Positions 1 to 10,245 of a stretch of 28,123 bases of DNA are shown piece by piece. This DNA comes from Ministeria vibrans ATCC 50519 (taxonomy: Eukaryota; Opisthokonta; Filasterea): assembly GCA_943704425.1 (NCBI GenBank), contig CALSCP010000382.1, positions 1 through 28,123 of the forward strand, in the 5' to 3' direction. Every line of letters starts with the position of its first letter. Position 1 is the stretch's first letter. Both the position numbers and the translations under genes were made by a program. The notes below the pieces were generated by a model. It made no database searches and was not told where the DNA came from. It saw only the letters and a list, made by a program, of their open reading frames with translations.

Positions 1-25
1 GAGAGAGAGAGAGAGAGAGAGAGAG

Positions 26-113
<88 letters not shown>

Positions 114-128
114 GAGAGAGAGAGAGAG
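1..128. repeat. Compound microsatellite (GA)n-(TG)n-(GA)n
   Basis: The window opens with (GA)n to about base 25. A long (TG)n tract with a GGTGGGTGGG interruption near 70-80 follows, and a short (GA)n ends near 128. The open frames across it (Cys-Val or His-Thr runs) are repeat artefacts. From 129 to 379 I see no gene; this stretch is presumably the 5' flank of the DDX1 gene. Confidence 0.97.
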
Positions 129-379
129 TCACACACCGATGTGTTATGTGTTGTGCATAGTACGTGTTTTGGGGGGCAATCGAAAGGGCGTTGAGGAGCG
201 GCGAGAGTGGGACACTGCAGAGATAAGACCGACAAAGAAAGAAGGCTCTGATTCGTTTGAGATCACGAGAGGAGCGAAGGGCATGAAGTAGAAGGAAAAA
301 GTTTTAGTCATTGTCCAATGTCCATTGCAAACTGAAATATTTTTACACAATACATTTTTATACTTTTCTCGTTTGCGTC

Positions 380-2735
380 ATGAGCGCCTTTGAAGGTTCG
401 CGTCTTCGTCGATGGACTCGTGTTTGCAATACTAATGATGCGTCCTTGGCTGCCTTCAGAGTTCGGCGTCATGCCTGAGATCATTCGCGCGGTCGAGGAC
501 CTGGACTGGCAGCTGCCGACGGACGTCCAGGCCGAGGCCATCCCGCTCATCCTGGGCGGCGGCGACGTCCTCATGGCTGCCGAAACGGGAAGTGGCAAGA
601 CTGGGGTAGGCACAGGTTTTTACAGCGGATTGCACAATTTCCCTCATTTTCCTTCTCTCCTCCTCCTCCTCCTCTTGCGCGCCAGGCATTCAGCTTGCCC
701 GTCCTTCAGATTGTCCACGAGACACTCCGAAGCGAGGCTGTGGCCAGCGCCAAGGCGGAGGCCGGCGCAGCCTCAGCATCGGCGAGTCAGTCGTTGTCGC
801 GCGAGCCGGTCGTTATGAATCTCGACGATCGCGACTCGCAGCTCGCCATCGACGCGACCGGGCTGCTCTGCCAGAGTCGCGACGGAAAAATGTGGCAAGG
901 AGCACGCGCGAGCCAAGGTCTCGTCAAGGGCAAGTACTACTACGAGGCGACCGTCACCGACGAAGGACTCTGTCGCGTTGGCTGGAGCGCGACAGTGGCC
1001 AAGTTGGACCTGGGCACCGACAAGTTTGTATGCAACTGCCGCTGTCATTGCCTCAATTCTCAAATTGTATACTCGTTTACCCCTCCTTTCTTAGGGTTAC
1101 GGCTTTGGGGGTACCGGCAAAAAGTCCAACGACCGTCAGTTTGTCGAGTACGGCGAGGCGTTTGGTCTCAACGATGTCATCTCGTGTGTGCTCGACTTGG
1201 ATAGTCGCATCCTGAGCTTTGCCAAGAATGGCAAGGATCTTGGCGCCGCCTTCTCTCTGCCCAACAACAACATGGCCTTGTACCCTGCGGTAGTCTTGAA
1301 AAACGCGGAAATGCGCTTCAACTTTGGCGCGTCGCCCTTCCTGCACGGCCCACCCGCTGGCTTCGCCGCCGTCAACGACTACGAGCTTGCCCACGCCGCC
1401 TCCGTCGACGCCGCTTCTTCATCGTCCGCCTCGTCAACCGCTCGCTCTCCCATTGCTCTTATTTTGGAGCCGTCTCAGGAACTCGCTCGTCAAACATACG
1501 AGCAGATTCGCATCTTCAAAAAGGTCTTCAAAAAGGCCATTAACTTTTTTTTTTTTTTTTTTTTTTTTTTTGCCCAGTCCTGTAATTTCTGTTCTGCACT
1601 TACGCATTATTGTTTTTTTGTTGTTGTTGTTAGTTCTTGCAATCGGACGTGCGAGTGTCACTGTTTACGGGCGGCGGAAAAGACAACACCAAGACGCAGT
1701 TCCGTGAGCTTGCGGGTGGCGTTGACATTGCTGTGGGTACGCCCGGGACAGTCAAGTCGCTCACGGAGACGAGCAAAATGAGTCTGAAGCGTGTGCGGTT
1801 TCTGGTGCTTGACGAAGCTGATGGGCTGCTAGCCAATGGCGAAAAGGACCTGATCCATAAGTTGTACCAGGGCTGTCCCAAGGCGAGTCCAGATGGGCGC
1901 CGACTGCAGATGATTGTGTGCTCGGCGACGCTGCACGCCAACGAGGTGCGCTCTCTTGCCGAGGCCCTTATGCACTTCCCCACCTGGATTGATTTGAAAG
2001 GGCGCGATGTGGTGCCCGAGACAGTTCACCAGGTGTGTGTGCGCATCGACCCGGCGGGCGTTCATGCCGAGACCAACAGTGCGCTCGAGGGCGCTCAAGT
2101 GCCCCCGCTCGATGGCGTCCACTCCCGCGACTCCTGCACCCCTAACTCCTCCGATGGGCTGAGCAATGCCGTCAAGCGGCTCAAGCCCGGCTTCATCAAG
2201 CGTCTCATTGATTCCTTCAACATGGATCAGGTATTGTTTTTTTTTTCACTGTCGTGTTTCTTTCACTCAATGTTTCTCTCTCTTCTTTTCACACTTTGTT
2301 TTTTTCTCCTATATCTATCTCTCCTTCTTACTTCCTCTCTGTTCAGGCAATCATTTTCTGTCGAACGCGACTCGACTGCGACAACCTGAAGACGTACCTG
2401 ATGCGCGAGGGAGGGGGTGACAGCATTACCGCCGCGTACCCCTGCTACTGCCTGCACTCGCGTGTGGGACCCGATCGCGAACGCAATCTGCAGGCGTTCA
2501 AGGATGGCGAGGTGCGTTTCCTCATCTGCACCGACGTGGCCGCGCGTGGCATTGATGTCCGCGGTCTCCCCTATGTCATCAACGCGACACTGCCTGACAA
2601 CCCCGCCGACTACATCCATCGCATTGGGCGCGTGGGGCGTGCCGACCGTATGGGCCTCGCCATCTCCCTTGTCGCCACGGTTTCCGAGAAGGTATTTGCT
2701 TCCCTTCTTCGCGTCTTTGTACCATAATTAGTGTT

Positions 2736-2807
<72 letters not shown>

Positions 2808-3275
2808 ATCATTTTTCTTTCTTTCTTTCACCACTCTTTTGTTTCTCTCTCCGTCACCGTTCTCTTTGCTATACCACTATGTTTCTTTCTCTCTCTCTCT
2901 TGATGGCTCTTTTTCTAATTATATTGTTCATTGTAGGTGTGGTACCACAAATGTCAGAACGACAAGAAGTGCCACAACACCAACGACATTTCACGTTCAG
3001 GCTGCACTATTATGTACGACGAGCCTGAGCTGTGGAGCGCCATCCAGACACACACGGGTGAGACTATCACGGAGCTCAACGACGACCTGACGGCCCCCAC
3101 TACGCTCGTCGATGGCAACGTCGTGTACGGCGGCAAGCGCAGTGCCGCGTCCGCCGAGCAGGCGTACGAGAACCATGTCGAGCTGCTCGCTCCGTCCGTC
3201 AAGGAGCTTGCCATGCTTGAGGCGACATCTCAGCATCACTTCTGGGACCTGAAGGCAAAGCAGTGGCAGATGTGA
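380..3275 (+). CDS. DDX1: ATP-dependent RNA helicase DDX1 (DEAD-box with SPRY insert)
   Basis: Seven exons join in phase: 380-395, 460-605, 686-1027, 1095-1523, 1634-2230, 2347-2691, 2937-3275 (737 aa; animal DDX1 is about 740). All introns are GT-AG. The short first exon gives [13 protein letters not shown], a typical DDX1 start. Walker A (AETGSGKT, about residues 46-53) is followed by a SPRY domain inserted between motifs I and Ia (about 90-260), the hallmark of this family. Next come EPSQELA, GTPG, DEAD (about 371-374), [19 protein letters not shown] and HRIGRVGR. Family knowledge: DDX1 unwinds RNA and RNA-DNA hybrids, and acts in tRNA splicing (with the RTCB ligase), 3'-end processing and break repair, in nucleus and cytoplasm. 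No catalytic motif is missing. The motif VI to C-terminal join is split by an intron carrying a long (CT)n. Its neighbour FIP1 is convergent, 190 nt away. Confidence 0.95.
2738..2935. repeat. (CT)n microsatellite in DDX1 intron 6
   Basis: A pure CT tract runs from about 2738 to 2800. Degenerate pyrimidine-rich sequence with ATCATTTTTCTTTC and CACTCTTTTGTTTC words follows, and these resemble the dispersed minisatellite seen elsewhere in the window. It fills most of the 245-nt intron (2692-2936), so the 3' splice site has a very long polypyrimidine tract. Confidence 0.9.
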
Positions 3276-3465
3276 ACGATCTGCCTCCCTTTGTTCAGCC
3301 GTTCAACCCATTGATTGTAGAGGAACCTTTTTCAAATGCCTTTTTTTTACTTTAGATTGATAATAATCATTACGTCTTTTCATTTTGTTATTAGGAATTG
3401 ATATGGAACATCACACATAGAGGAAGGGGGGAGGGAGGAAAGAAAGAAAGACGAAGCGTATAGTC

Positions 3466-4354
3466 TCATCTCCGTCTGGATGATGAGCGTGACGAGTAAT
3501 GGTCATCATCGCGAGGTGGGCGGTCGCGGTCCCTGTCACGGTCACGCGAGTGCTCACGCTCGCGCTCCCGTCGCTCGTAGTCACGCTCTCGTTCTCGCGT
3601 GTGCTCTCGCTCTCGGTCCTTGCCGCTACTGGTTCGCTCACGGTCCCGCTCTGCCAATCTATATCGTTGTTCAAAATAGTGAGTTCCTTTGTTCTTCTCT
3701 CTCGCTTTGTCCCTTTCTCTCCATCTATCACTTGGTTCTTTTCTCTATCTATCGCTTTGTTTCTTTCTTCCTCCTCTATTTTTTTCTCTCTCTATGTGCT
3801 AACCTATCATCTGCGCGCCGTGATCGCTGCAAAAAAGAAAGATACATCACAAATGAGTACAAAGGAAAACCACAATGTAAAATAATACGATATACGATAC
3901 AACAAGGCGTACATCATCAAAAGGACGGTCTGTGTGAATGGAGGGGGAGGGGTGGTGCACAGCGGCAGCGGCAGCCGCAGAGGCCGCGTGTGCATTGACA
4001 GCGACGGCAAGCGACGCAGCGGCCGTCGCTGCTGCATTGCGCTGCCGCTGTAGTCGCTGCTTCTCCGAGTAGATGTGCCACGTGAGCTCATTAAAACCAT
4101 ACTGTAAAAAAAGTGGTTGACAATTTATATTAAGGGTTAAGAATGTGATGCACTAATTCTCAGGTTATTGTTATCCTCTCAATTTGTTTCTTTCTTCGTT
4201 TTTCTTAATTGTTTCTTCCTCTCTCTCTATCACTTTGTATCTTTCTCTCCCTCTCTATCACTTTGTATCTTTCTCTCTCTTTCTCTCTCGATCCTTTGTT
4301 TCTTTCTCCCTCCTTTCCCTCTCTTTATATCACTTTGTTTCTTTCTCTCTCCCT

Positions 4355-4393
<39 letters not shown>

Positions 4394-5215
4394 CCTCCCC
4401 AGTTTCTCTCTTACGTTGAAGTAGTCTGTGACATCAGCACCAGTCTGGCGCCATGGCTTGTCGCTGGTGTCAAAGTTGAACTCAAAGATGGACTTGCCTT
4501 GAAACAGGGGCACCGAGTCCATGCCAGAGATGGCCGCTGCGATGGCCTCGTTGCCGCCGGGAAGCGTCGACAGAGGCTGGTTGGTGGTCGGCGCCGTGCT
4601 GTTGGGCGCTGCCTGTGCGCCAGCAGCCGATGCGCCCGCACTGTTGTTGAATCCACCCAACAGGGCATTCTTCGCGTCGGTCGCAGCGACACCCGCAGTC
4701 GCCGTCGACGGCTGCGGCTGCCCGGGTGCCGTCGACGTGCTCGATGGAGTCACGGACGGCGCAATGTTGGTTGCCATCACGTTCGCCTGGTTCAGATCAA
4801 TGGCAAGTCCTTTGGAGATGTTGATTTGCACGTCGTCGTCCGAATCGTCGTCCGAATCGTCGTCCGAATCGTCCCCGCCGCCCCCGCCTTCGCCACTGCC
4901 GCCCTTCTCCGCGCCCTCCTCGTCTCCAAGGCCTGCACAGGCGATGCACACGGCGTGCGAGTGAGTGTATGACGAGACATGTTGCAAAAAGTGCCCAACG
5001 TTTTAAATCGTACCTGCTGCCGCCGCTACGTCCGCCGCCTCCTGTCCCTACGCTCACCCATCCATGTGTGAGATTCAAGCAGCGCAGAAGGCGAGATGAC
5101 GCCTGCAGGACAGTCTTTGCATTACCTGGTTTGCAGTCTGTCCCTCTGCGCTCTCAGCCGTCGCCTCGCTGTCGCCATACAGCATGGCGTCCACATCGTC
5201 CTCATCGTCAGCCAT
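3466..5215 (-). CDS. FIP1: Pre-mRNA 3'-end-processing factor FIP1
   Basis: Six exons on the minus strand: 5215-5126, 5041-5014, 4932-4415, 4101-3913, 3826-3804, 3658-3466 (346 aa). Two are micro-exons (28 and 23 nt), and they are what keeps the frame open. The protein starts MADDEDDVDAMLYGD. It then has an acidic stretch with repeated SDDD leading into a DVQINIS segment, and the diagnostic Fip1 motif (PWRQTGADVTDYFN then YGFNELTW, about residues 199-220), split exactly by an intron. It ends in an Arg/Asp/Glu-rich RD-like tail. Known role: Fip1 is a CPSF subunit that tethers poly(A) polymerase and binds U-rich RNA near the poly(A) site, in the nucleus. Ala-rich low-complexity sequence lies between the motif and the tail. 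The start at 5215 fits the acidic N-terminus of the family. It diverges from TMEM115. Confidence 0.85.
3690..3790. repeat. Degenerate CT/ATC(A/G)CTTTGTTTC minisatellite in FIP1 intron 5
   Basis: Several imperfect copies of a pyrimidine unit with the core TCTATC(A)C(T)TTG(T)TTCTTT lie between FIP1 exons 5 and 6. Because FIP1 is on the minus strand, the transcript carries the purine-rich complement. The same unit appears at 4195-4400, 10121-10236 and 27880-28123. Confidence 0.75.
4195..4400. repeat. CT-rich minisatellite plus (CT)n in FIP1 intron 3
   Basis: About four or five imperfect units of CTCTCTATCACTTTGTATC/TTTC-CTTTCTC are followed by a (CT)n run at about 4359-4387. They fill most of the 313-nt intron 4102-4414. 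In the FIP1 transcript this reads as GA-rich RNA, so it is not acting as a normal polypyrimidine tract there. Confidence 0.85.
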
Positions 5216-5514
5216 GTTGAATAAAATAAAAATAAAAATGTGAGTGATCAGTGAACCAACGAGTGTCGTCGGACGAGTGTTAACGTTTCACTTCGATTCA
5301 GATCCATTGTTTGAATAAGTGTCCAGACACTACTCACTCAAGAGTCAACACTCAACACTAAGTCAGCTACATTCTGTTTCCTCGGTGCCTGTCCGCCATC
5401 CCCGTCAAATAGCACCCCCCCTTCAACCATGTTAAACGTGCAAACAAAGGCTCGTGAGCTCCTCTCAAGTATTTTTTTTTTTTTTTTTTTTGAAAACACT
5501 CATCCGATTGTTCA

Positions 5515-6970
5515 ATGGAAATGCTCGGCACAGCAATGAGCGTGCCGGTGCGTGCGCTTGTCCTCACAGTTGCGATCACGTCGAGCGTGTGTCTGGCGGT
5601 CCCCTCGGTGGCGTCGTTCCTCGTCATGACGCCGACGTATGTGCTGTCGCGCTTCTACATCCACACCATTGTGACGGGCTGCTTTGTGGAGGCCAATGCG
5701 GTCGCCGTGCTCGTCCACACCGCCGTGGTCGTCTTCTATGCCCCCTTCATCGAGCCGCTCTGGTCCCAGCGTGAGTTCCTGCGCTTCCTGTCCGTCACAG
5801 CACTCGTCTCAATGGTGCTCACTCTCTTCCTGTCCATCTTCATCTACGCTCTCTCCGCCACCGAATCCCTTCTGTACGAAATCTCCATTTCGAAGACTGT
5901 ATTTGTTTGTATATATCTGTCTGTGTATATTGTGTGTATGTGTGTGTGTGTGTGTTTGTCTGTGTGTGTATGTGTGTGTGTGTCCTACCTAAAAGGATAC
6001 TACTTCTCTTGGACAGGTTTCGCCCGCAAGGAGGTCTGTCCGCCGTGATTGCTGGCATCTTTGTTGCCATGAAACAGCTCGCGCCCGAGCGACAGCTCAG
6101 CATCCTTGGGTTGGTTCCGCTGCGTGCAAAGGTTTCGCAACATACTCACAGAACAAACATGGTCGCTGTACTGCTGTACTGATGCACCTCGCCAATACCC
6201 ACTGTAGAACCTCGGCTCGAGCGTGGCGGTACTGGTGATCATCTTGTGCATCGTGCAGCTGATTCCGCTGATGCAGTGCATGCTTTACTGCATTGGTCTG
6301 TTTGTCTCGTGGTGCTACTTGCGCTTCTACCAGGTACTCACCAAGATGATTGTATTTATTGGGAGTTGTGGTTTGTCCGTCCTTTAATCTCAACTCGTCG
6401 TTGTGCAGAAAAACGAGGCGGGTCTGCGTGGCGATCCCGCACCTTCATTTGCCTTTGCGACTTTCTTTGTGGAAGCACTACAGTAAGTGCCACAGGCGCG
6501 TTGTATTGCGGACAAGACAGACACACACTCTCACGCTCATTCACTTTTTCTTTCAATGGCGTAGGGCTCCCGTTGCCATGGCGTGCGATGTCGTGTACAA
6601 GGGGGCATGCCGCATTCGACTCGTGCCCGAGCTGCGAGCCGCGCAATCACTGCCCACGCATCAGCCCAGCTCAAGTAGTGTCAACAAGGCGCGTGCACTT
6701 CCACCCGCAACCGCAGCCAAGACCACCGACCGCATTGGCAACACTTCCTTCGCCGACGTGGGTCTGTCCGACGTGGCCGAGGACGGGAGACCCCTGAGCG
6801 ATGCAGAAAGACGTCGTCTGCTTGCCCTGCGTGCCCTCGATCGTCGCCTGGGCAACCTCCCCTCATCCACTGTCACCTCGCCGTCCTCCTCCTCCTCTGC
6901 CGCCTCGTCTCAACCAACTTCTATCTCTAACCCTTCTCCTCCTGCTCCCTCCTCGTCCTCAGACGCCTAG
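5515..6970 (+). CDS. TMEM115: TMEM115-like Golgi rhomboid-fold membrane protein
   Basis: Five exons: 5515-5873, 6017-6131, 6208-6333, 6409-6482, 6565-6970 (359 aa). The donor GTACGA at 5874 was chosen because it is the only one that keeps phase 2 into exon 2. The join reads ESLLFRPQGGLSAVIAGIFVAMKQ-like sequence, the conserved core of the TMEM115/DUF1751 family (fungal homologue YOL107W). Several hydrophobic segments lie in the first ~240 residues. Next come the signature LRFYQK, a conserved FAFATFF block and a cytosolic tail with AERRRLLALRALDRRL, matching the family's DAERRRQLALKAL block, and a Ser/Pro-rich end. Known role: TMEM115 is a rhomboid-like Golgi protein without protease residues, linked to retrograde Golgi-to-ER transport. 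An upstream poly-T (5471-5491) precedes the start. MEMLG could be trimmed to a later Met (position 3 or 8). Confidence 0.87.
5936..5988. repeat. (TG)n in TMEM115 intron 1
   Basis: An interrupted TG dinucleotide tract occupies the middle of the 143-nt intron 5874-6016. The frame stays open through it, which creates a false exon extension ending in VCVCV. Confidence 0.85.
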
Positions 6971-7002
6971 CGCTTCTCCTTTTGTTTTCGACTCTGTAGT
7001 TC

Positions 7003-7008
7003 ATTAAA
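7003..7008 (+). promoter_or_regulatory. Putative polyadenylation signal ATTAAA of TMEM115
   Basis: ATTAAA lies about 33 nt after the TMEM115 stop, in T-rich sequence. It is a common variant of AATAAA. Position is the only support. Confidence 0.4.
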
Positions 7009-7149
7009 TTATATCTTTTCTGTTCACAACTGAAGTTTTAACTGTTCGAGTTTCCCTGGCGAGCGTAATGATTTTTTTTTGTTTTTATTTCCATATAACG
7101 TAGAGATTGGTATTTGGAAGGAATCATCGCGCGTGCGAGCAGAGCTCTA

Positions 7150-7195
7150 ACTAATAAAATAATAATAATTAATAATTAATAATAATAACAATAAT

Positions 7196-7248
<53 letters not shown>

Positions 7249-7269
7249 GAATAATAATAATAAGAATAA

Positions 7270-7324
<55 letters not shown>

Positions 7325-7337
7325 AATAAAGAAAAAT
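7150..7337. repeat. (AAT)n microsatellite in the TMEM115/PAP convergent spacer
   Basis: About 180 nt of imperfect AAT/AATAAG repeats lie between two convergent genes. No gene is visible between 6971 and 7440. The Tyr- or Leu-rich frames on the minus strand are repeat artefacts. Confidence 0.95.
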
Positions 7338-7427
7338 AAATAGACAATCGAGAGCTGTACTCAATGTCAAAACGAGACAGTATGCAAACAAAGAGCTGCA
7401 CAATACTTCCTTTATTATATTTTATAT

Positions 7428-7433
7428 TTTATT
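7428..7433 (-). promoter_or_regulatory. Putative polyadenylation signal AATAAA of the SapB-PAP gene
   Basis: On the minus strand AATAAA lies only about 8 nt past the stop codon (7443-7441), and a second copy follows within 15 nt. If used, the 3' UTR is very short, in keeping with the compact spacing of this window. Confidence 0.5.
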
Positions 7434-7440
7434 GTGTTTT

Positions 7441-9562
7441 TCATGTCCACAACTTCAAATTGAACGAATCGACGACCGTTCCATTGCCCGACACCACAAA
7501 GTCACACGAAAAGTCGGTTGCGTTCGCTGTGCACTGGTGGAACCCCGCAAGTGACATCTAAGTGCCACCACACAAGGTCAGTCCCCCCTGTCCAATCACT
7601 CAGTATAATGTGTTTTTCCTTACGCGCGCTCGCGACCACGCTGGCGCGGGATTCAAAAAATTGGTGTCCAGACGCTCCTTGTTTCCTCCAGCCTACAACA
7701 CCAAGTAAAGTTAGACATCCCGTGTCAGACACGCGCCTTGTCACTTTTTGATGAATACCCCCGACAGAATGTGGATGGTGCCCTTGGGCTGTGCAAGCGA
7801 ACCCGACAGAACTCCATTGCTAGTGAGGGGCAGTGTGCGTTCGCTGTGATGCACGTGCGCTCCAAAGAACACATTGACGTGGAACCGCTCAAAGAGCGGC
7901 TCCAGATTCTTGCGCAGACCGGCCGCCTCGGCCTCGCAGGCCTTCTGGTGAGAGGCACAGTAGAGCGGACGATGCGCCATGACGATGATCCAGGGCCGCA
8001 CAGCACGCGCGTGGGCCGTCGTTGCCTGCGTCAAATCACGCACAAGCCACTCGTACTGTTCAGAGGAGGGAGGGAAGTCTGAGAAGGAAGGGAGAAATAG
8101 ATACTAATGAGAGGCACCCACGAACAGGAATAACCGTTGGTTCGTACAAAAGGGATCAAGGCCATCGGGACCCTCGGAGCGCAGTGCAACAAAGTGGACG
8201 GGTCCTGAGTTCCACGAGTAGTACATGCCGGAGCTGTTGGCTTGTGCGGTGGGCATGACAAAGCGAGCGCGGTACGACGCAAAGTTGAAGAAGCCCTCAT
8301 GATTGCCGGGCAGTGTCATGTACGGTGTGAAGGCCACGGCAGTCGCCACCTTGCGCATCCACACGTCCCACAGCGGCTGAAATCCATCCGCATACGACAG
8401 ATCGCCGATATGGATGATCTTGTCGACCTGCCGTCCCTGCGACAGTGCCGCCAGGCGAAACGCCGTCATGTCGCCCATATCGGATGCACCCGCATCGCCC
8501 AGCAGCGCAAATGAAATGCTTCTTGTCGATTCTTCGTTGGGCCCAATGAAGTTCATGGCTTCGTTTTCAGACCTACGCACACCAACAAGAACACTCTAAA
8601 TGAAATGTTCCCTCACTACGCCGTCCTTTCTACCACTGTGGCTTGTTCCAGTATCCCACAGCCTGGGCACTGCCCACCCGGTAGTAGTACTTGACACCTG
8701 CCGTCAGGCCTGTCACAACCGCCTCGTGTAGCGACCCCAACCACCCGCCTTTGGTGTACGTCGACTGGCGTATACAATGCACAGCGAGATGCATGTGTCA
8801 ATCGAAAATGGACTGCACACCGCCGACACCCTCCCCTTAAAACTTACCTGCGTCCCTTCAACCGTGTGTTCCCACACGTCGTGGTTCTCCCAACCATTCG
8901 TTGTGCCCCACTGGACTGTTGAATCGGGTGTTTCCTGCAGCGTCGTCCACATAATGCGCATCTCTCCGTCGCGTCCTGTCAGTGCAATGTGCACTTGTTC
9001 GGGCGTATAAGGACTGAAAGAGAGTGAGCACAACAGCGAGCGGCCCTACGCCATGCGTGTCTCCTTACGTCATGCAGCACTCAAACGTACACATGCCGCC
9101 CATCATTCCGCACAGTGCGCGGGGACTGAACAAACCAAAACAGCAAAGAGAGAACAATAATGACATTGAGTACAGCTCCCGATTCATATTCCCACGTCTC
9201 ACCTGTACTTGACGAGAACTCCTGTGTCCTCTTGCACAATGAGGGGTCCTAGGGAGTCCACGCCCGAGCGGCACGCTTCCTTGAGCGCTCCAGGAAGGTC
9301 GTCACACACTTTGTTGAGCGCATCCTCAATCTACAGAAGCAGGTTACGCCCGCGCACGCTCGGCGGCGAACCACCTCCTCGTGCTGCTGCTGCAGCGCAC
9401 CTTGTGGATGGTAGAGTTCGATTCAAGCTCGGGCAGGAGTCGCGCGATCTCATCGACACACAGTGCACACGCCCAGCCGCCTTCGGAGAGACTGTGCGCG
9501 TCCACACGCGCGCCGATCACCGCCATTATACATACGCTGATGGCTAGTGGCGTCAACTGCAT
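7441..9562 (-). CDS. Saposin B domain fused to purple acid phosphatase
   Basis: Nine exons on the minus strand: 9562-9401, 9330-9203, 9125-9069, 9013-8848, 8764-8634, 8572-8118, 8078-7759, 7692-7624, 7557-7441 (534 aa). A signal peptide (about 1-23) is followed by a saposin-B domain with six cysteines in family spacing (32, 35, 63, 74, 102, 109). Next is a fibronectin-III-like PAP N-domain (about 118-215) and then the metallophosphatase. Metal-ligand motifs are visible: GDAG (240-243), GDLSYADG (271-278), GNHE (304-307), AHRPLYC and AHVHHSER. The C-terminus (AGGNKE, PAPAWSRAR, then a short cysteine-bearing end) matches PAPs. Known: PAPs are secreted or lysosomal Fe-Zn/Mn phosphoesterases, and saposin-B domains bind lipids. 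Inference: a phosphatase aimed at lipid or membrane-bound phosphoesters. In-frame Met codons encoded by a TTTTCA repeat lie just upstream; I chose 9562 because the signal peptide follows it directly. Confidence 0.9.
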
Positions 9563-9578
9563 CTTGACAATGATTAAT

Positions 9579-9608
9579 TTTATTTTCATTTTCATTTTCA
9601 TTTTCATT
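9579..9608. repeat. (TTTTCA)n hexanucleotide repeat at the PAP 5' end
   Basis: About four to five tandem TTTTCA units lie just before the chosen PAP start. On the minus strand they read ATGAAA repeats in frame with the CDS, so a Met-Lys-repeat N-terminal extension is possible. It would spoil the signal peptide, so I left it out. Confidence 0.75.
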
Positions 9609-9699
9609 GACACGAACTGATCACTACTAATTCGTCGAATCGTCTCCAGTCTCCTTCGCTCTACAATCTAAAATTCTAAATCTACTTTTTTTTTTTTAC

Positions 9700-10073
9700 A
9701 TGTTGCGCATTGCACTTGTGGCGTTGTTTGTGCTGGGGTCGCACGCGGCGCGATCGCAGTTTGCGGCGATGTCGGACGACGAGGTGGACAAGCTGGCGGA
9801 ACAGTGGCAAGACGAAGAGGAGAAGGCGGAGATTGCAGCGGAGCGCGAGAAGGTGCGTCGCCCCTTACCCTCCCGCCATGTGTTGCTGTCAACCCCCGTT
9901 GTGATGCGTGCTCAAGAAGCCCCTCTCGTGGACTGCTGAGCGTTTTCTGCCCGAAAATTCTCCCTGATTCTTTTTCTTCTTTTCTCTTTTTTTTTGCCTT
10001 TTCGCCGTAGATGATGAACAAGGCGCCTGGCGACAACGGCCTCATGATCATTTCGCTCGAGGGGCTGACCAAG
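9700..10073 (+). CDS. MESD/Boca-like ER chaperone, 5' fragment only
   Basis: Two exons are visible, 9700-9852 and 10011-10073 (72 residues); the rest runs into an intron that ends at an assembly gap. The protein opens with a clear signal peptide (LRIALVALFVLGSHAARS). It continues with MSDDEVDKLAEQWQDEEE, which resembles the conserved 'DADLERLYEQWEEDEE' segment of MESD/Boca. The second exon (GLMIISLEGLTK) is placed where MESD has its TLMxFVSVSG strand. Known role: MESD is an ER chaperone for the beta-propeller/EGF modules of LDL-receptor family proteins. The similarity is short, so the name is tentative. It could be another acidic ER or secreted protein. The 3' exons are not in the window, and the next exons downstream belong to a different gene. 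Confidence 0.45.
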
Positions 10074-10120
10074 GTGCCCTTTTTACGCGAGCCCGGCGAA
10101 CTGTTGTCTAATGACTGTTC

Positions 10121-10236
10121 TCTCTTTATCACTTTGTTTCTCTCTCTATCACTTTGTTTCTCTCTCTATCACTTTGTTTCTCTCTCTATCACTTTGTTTC
10201 TCTCTCTATCACTTTGTTTCTCTCTCTATCACTTTG
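10121..10236. repeat. 20-nt tandem minisatellite TCTCTCTATCACTTTGTTTC
   Basis: Five 20-nt units (10121, 10141, 10161, 10181, 10201) and a partial sixth (10221-10236) run directly into the N gap. Four full units are identical and the first differs at one base (TTTATC). One more copy, with an extra T, follows the gap at about 10296-10316. The array is the likely reason the assembly broke here. Confidence 0.97.
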
Positions 10237-10245
10237 NNNNNNNNN
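10237..10245. other. Assembly gap (9 N)
   Basis: Nine undetermined bases interrupt the minisatellite. The exons on the left (signal peptide, MESD-like) and right (PHGDH C-terminal half) cannot belong to one protein. The gap therefore stands for a much larger missing segment, holding at least the 3' end of the first gene and the 5' half of the second. Confidence 0.95.

Noticed and set aside
28-291. Open frame of Cys-Val repeats at the window start
   Set aside because: It is a translation of (TG)n with no folded sequence after it; microsatellite artefact.
2579-2834. Arg-Glu repeat frames on the minus strand
   Set aside because: They are the complement of the (CT)n in DDX1 intron 6 and overlap a confirmed DDX1 exon on the other strand.
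7147-7403. Leu-rich and Tyr-rich minus-strand frames
   Set aside because: (AAT)n microsatellite in a convergent spacer; no start context or conserved sequence.
10121-10236. CRISPR-like array
   Set aside because: Units are directly abutting 20-nt tandem copies without spacers, in a eukaryotic intron.
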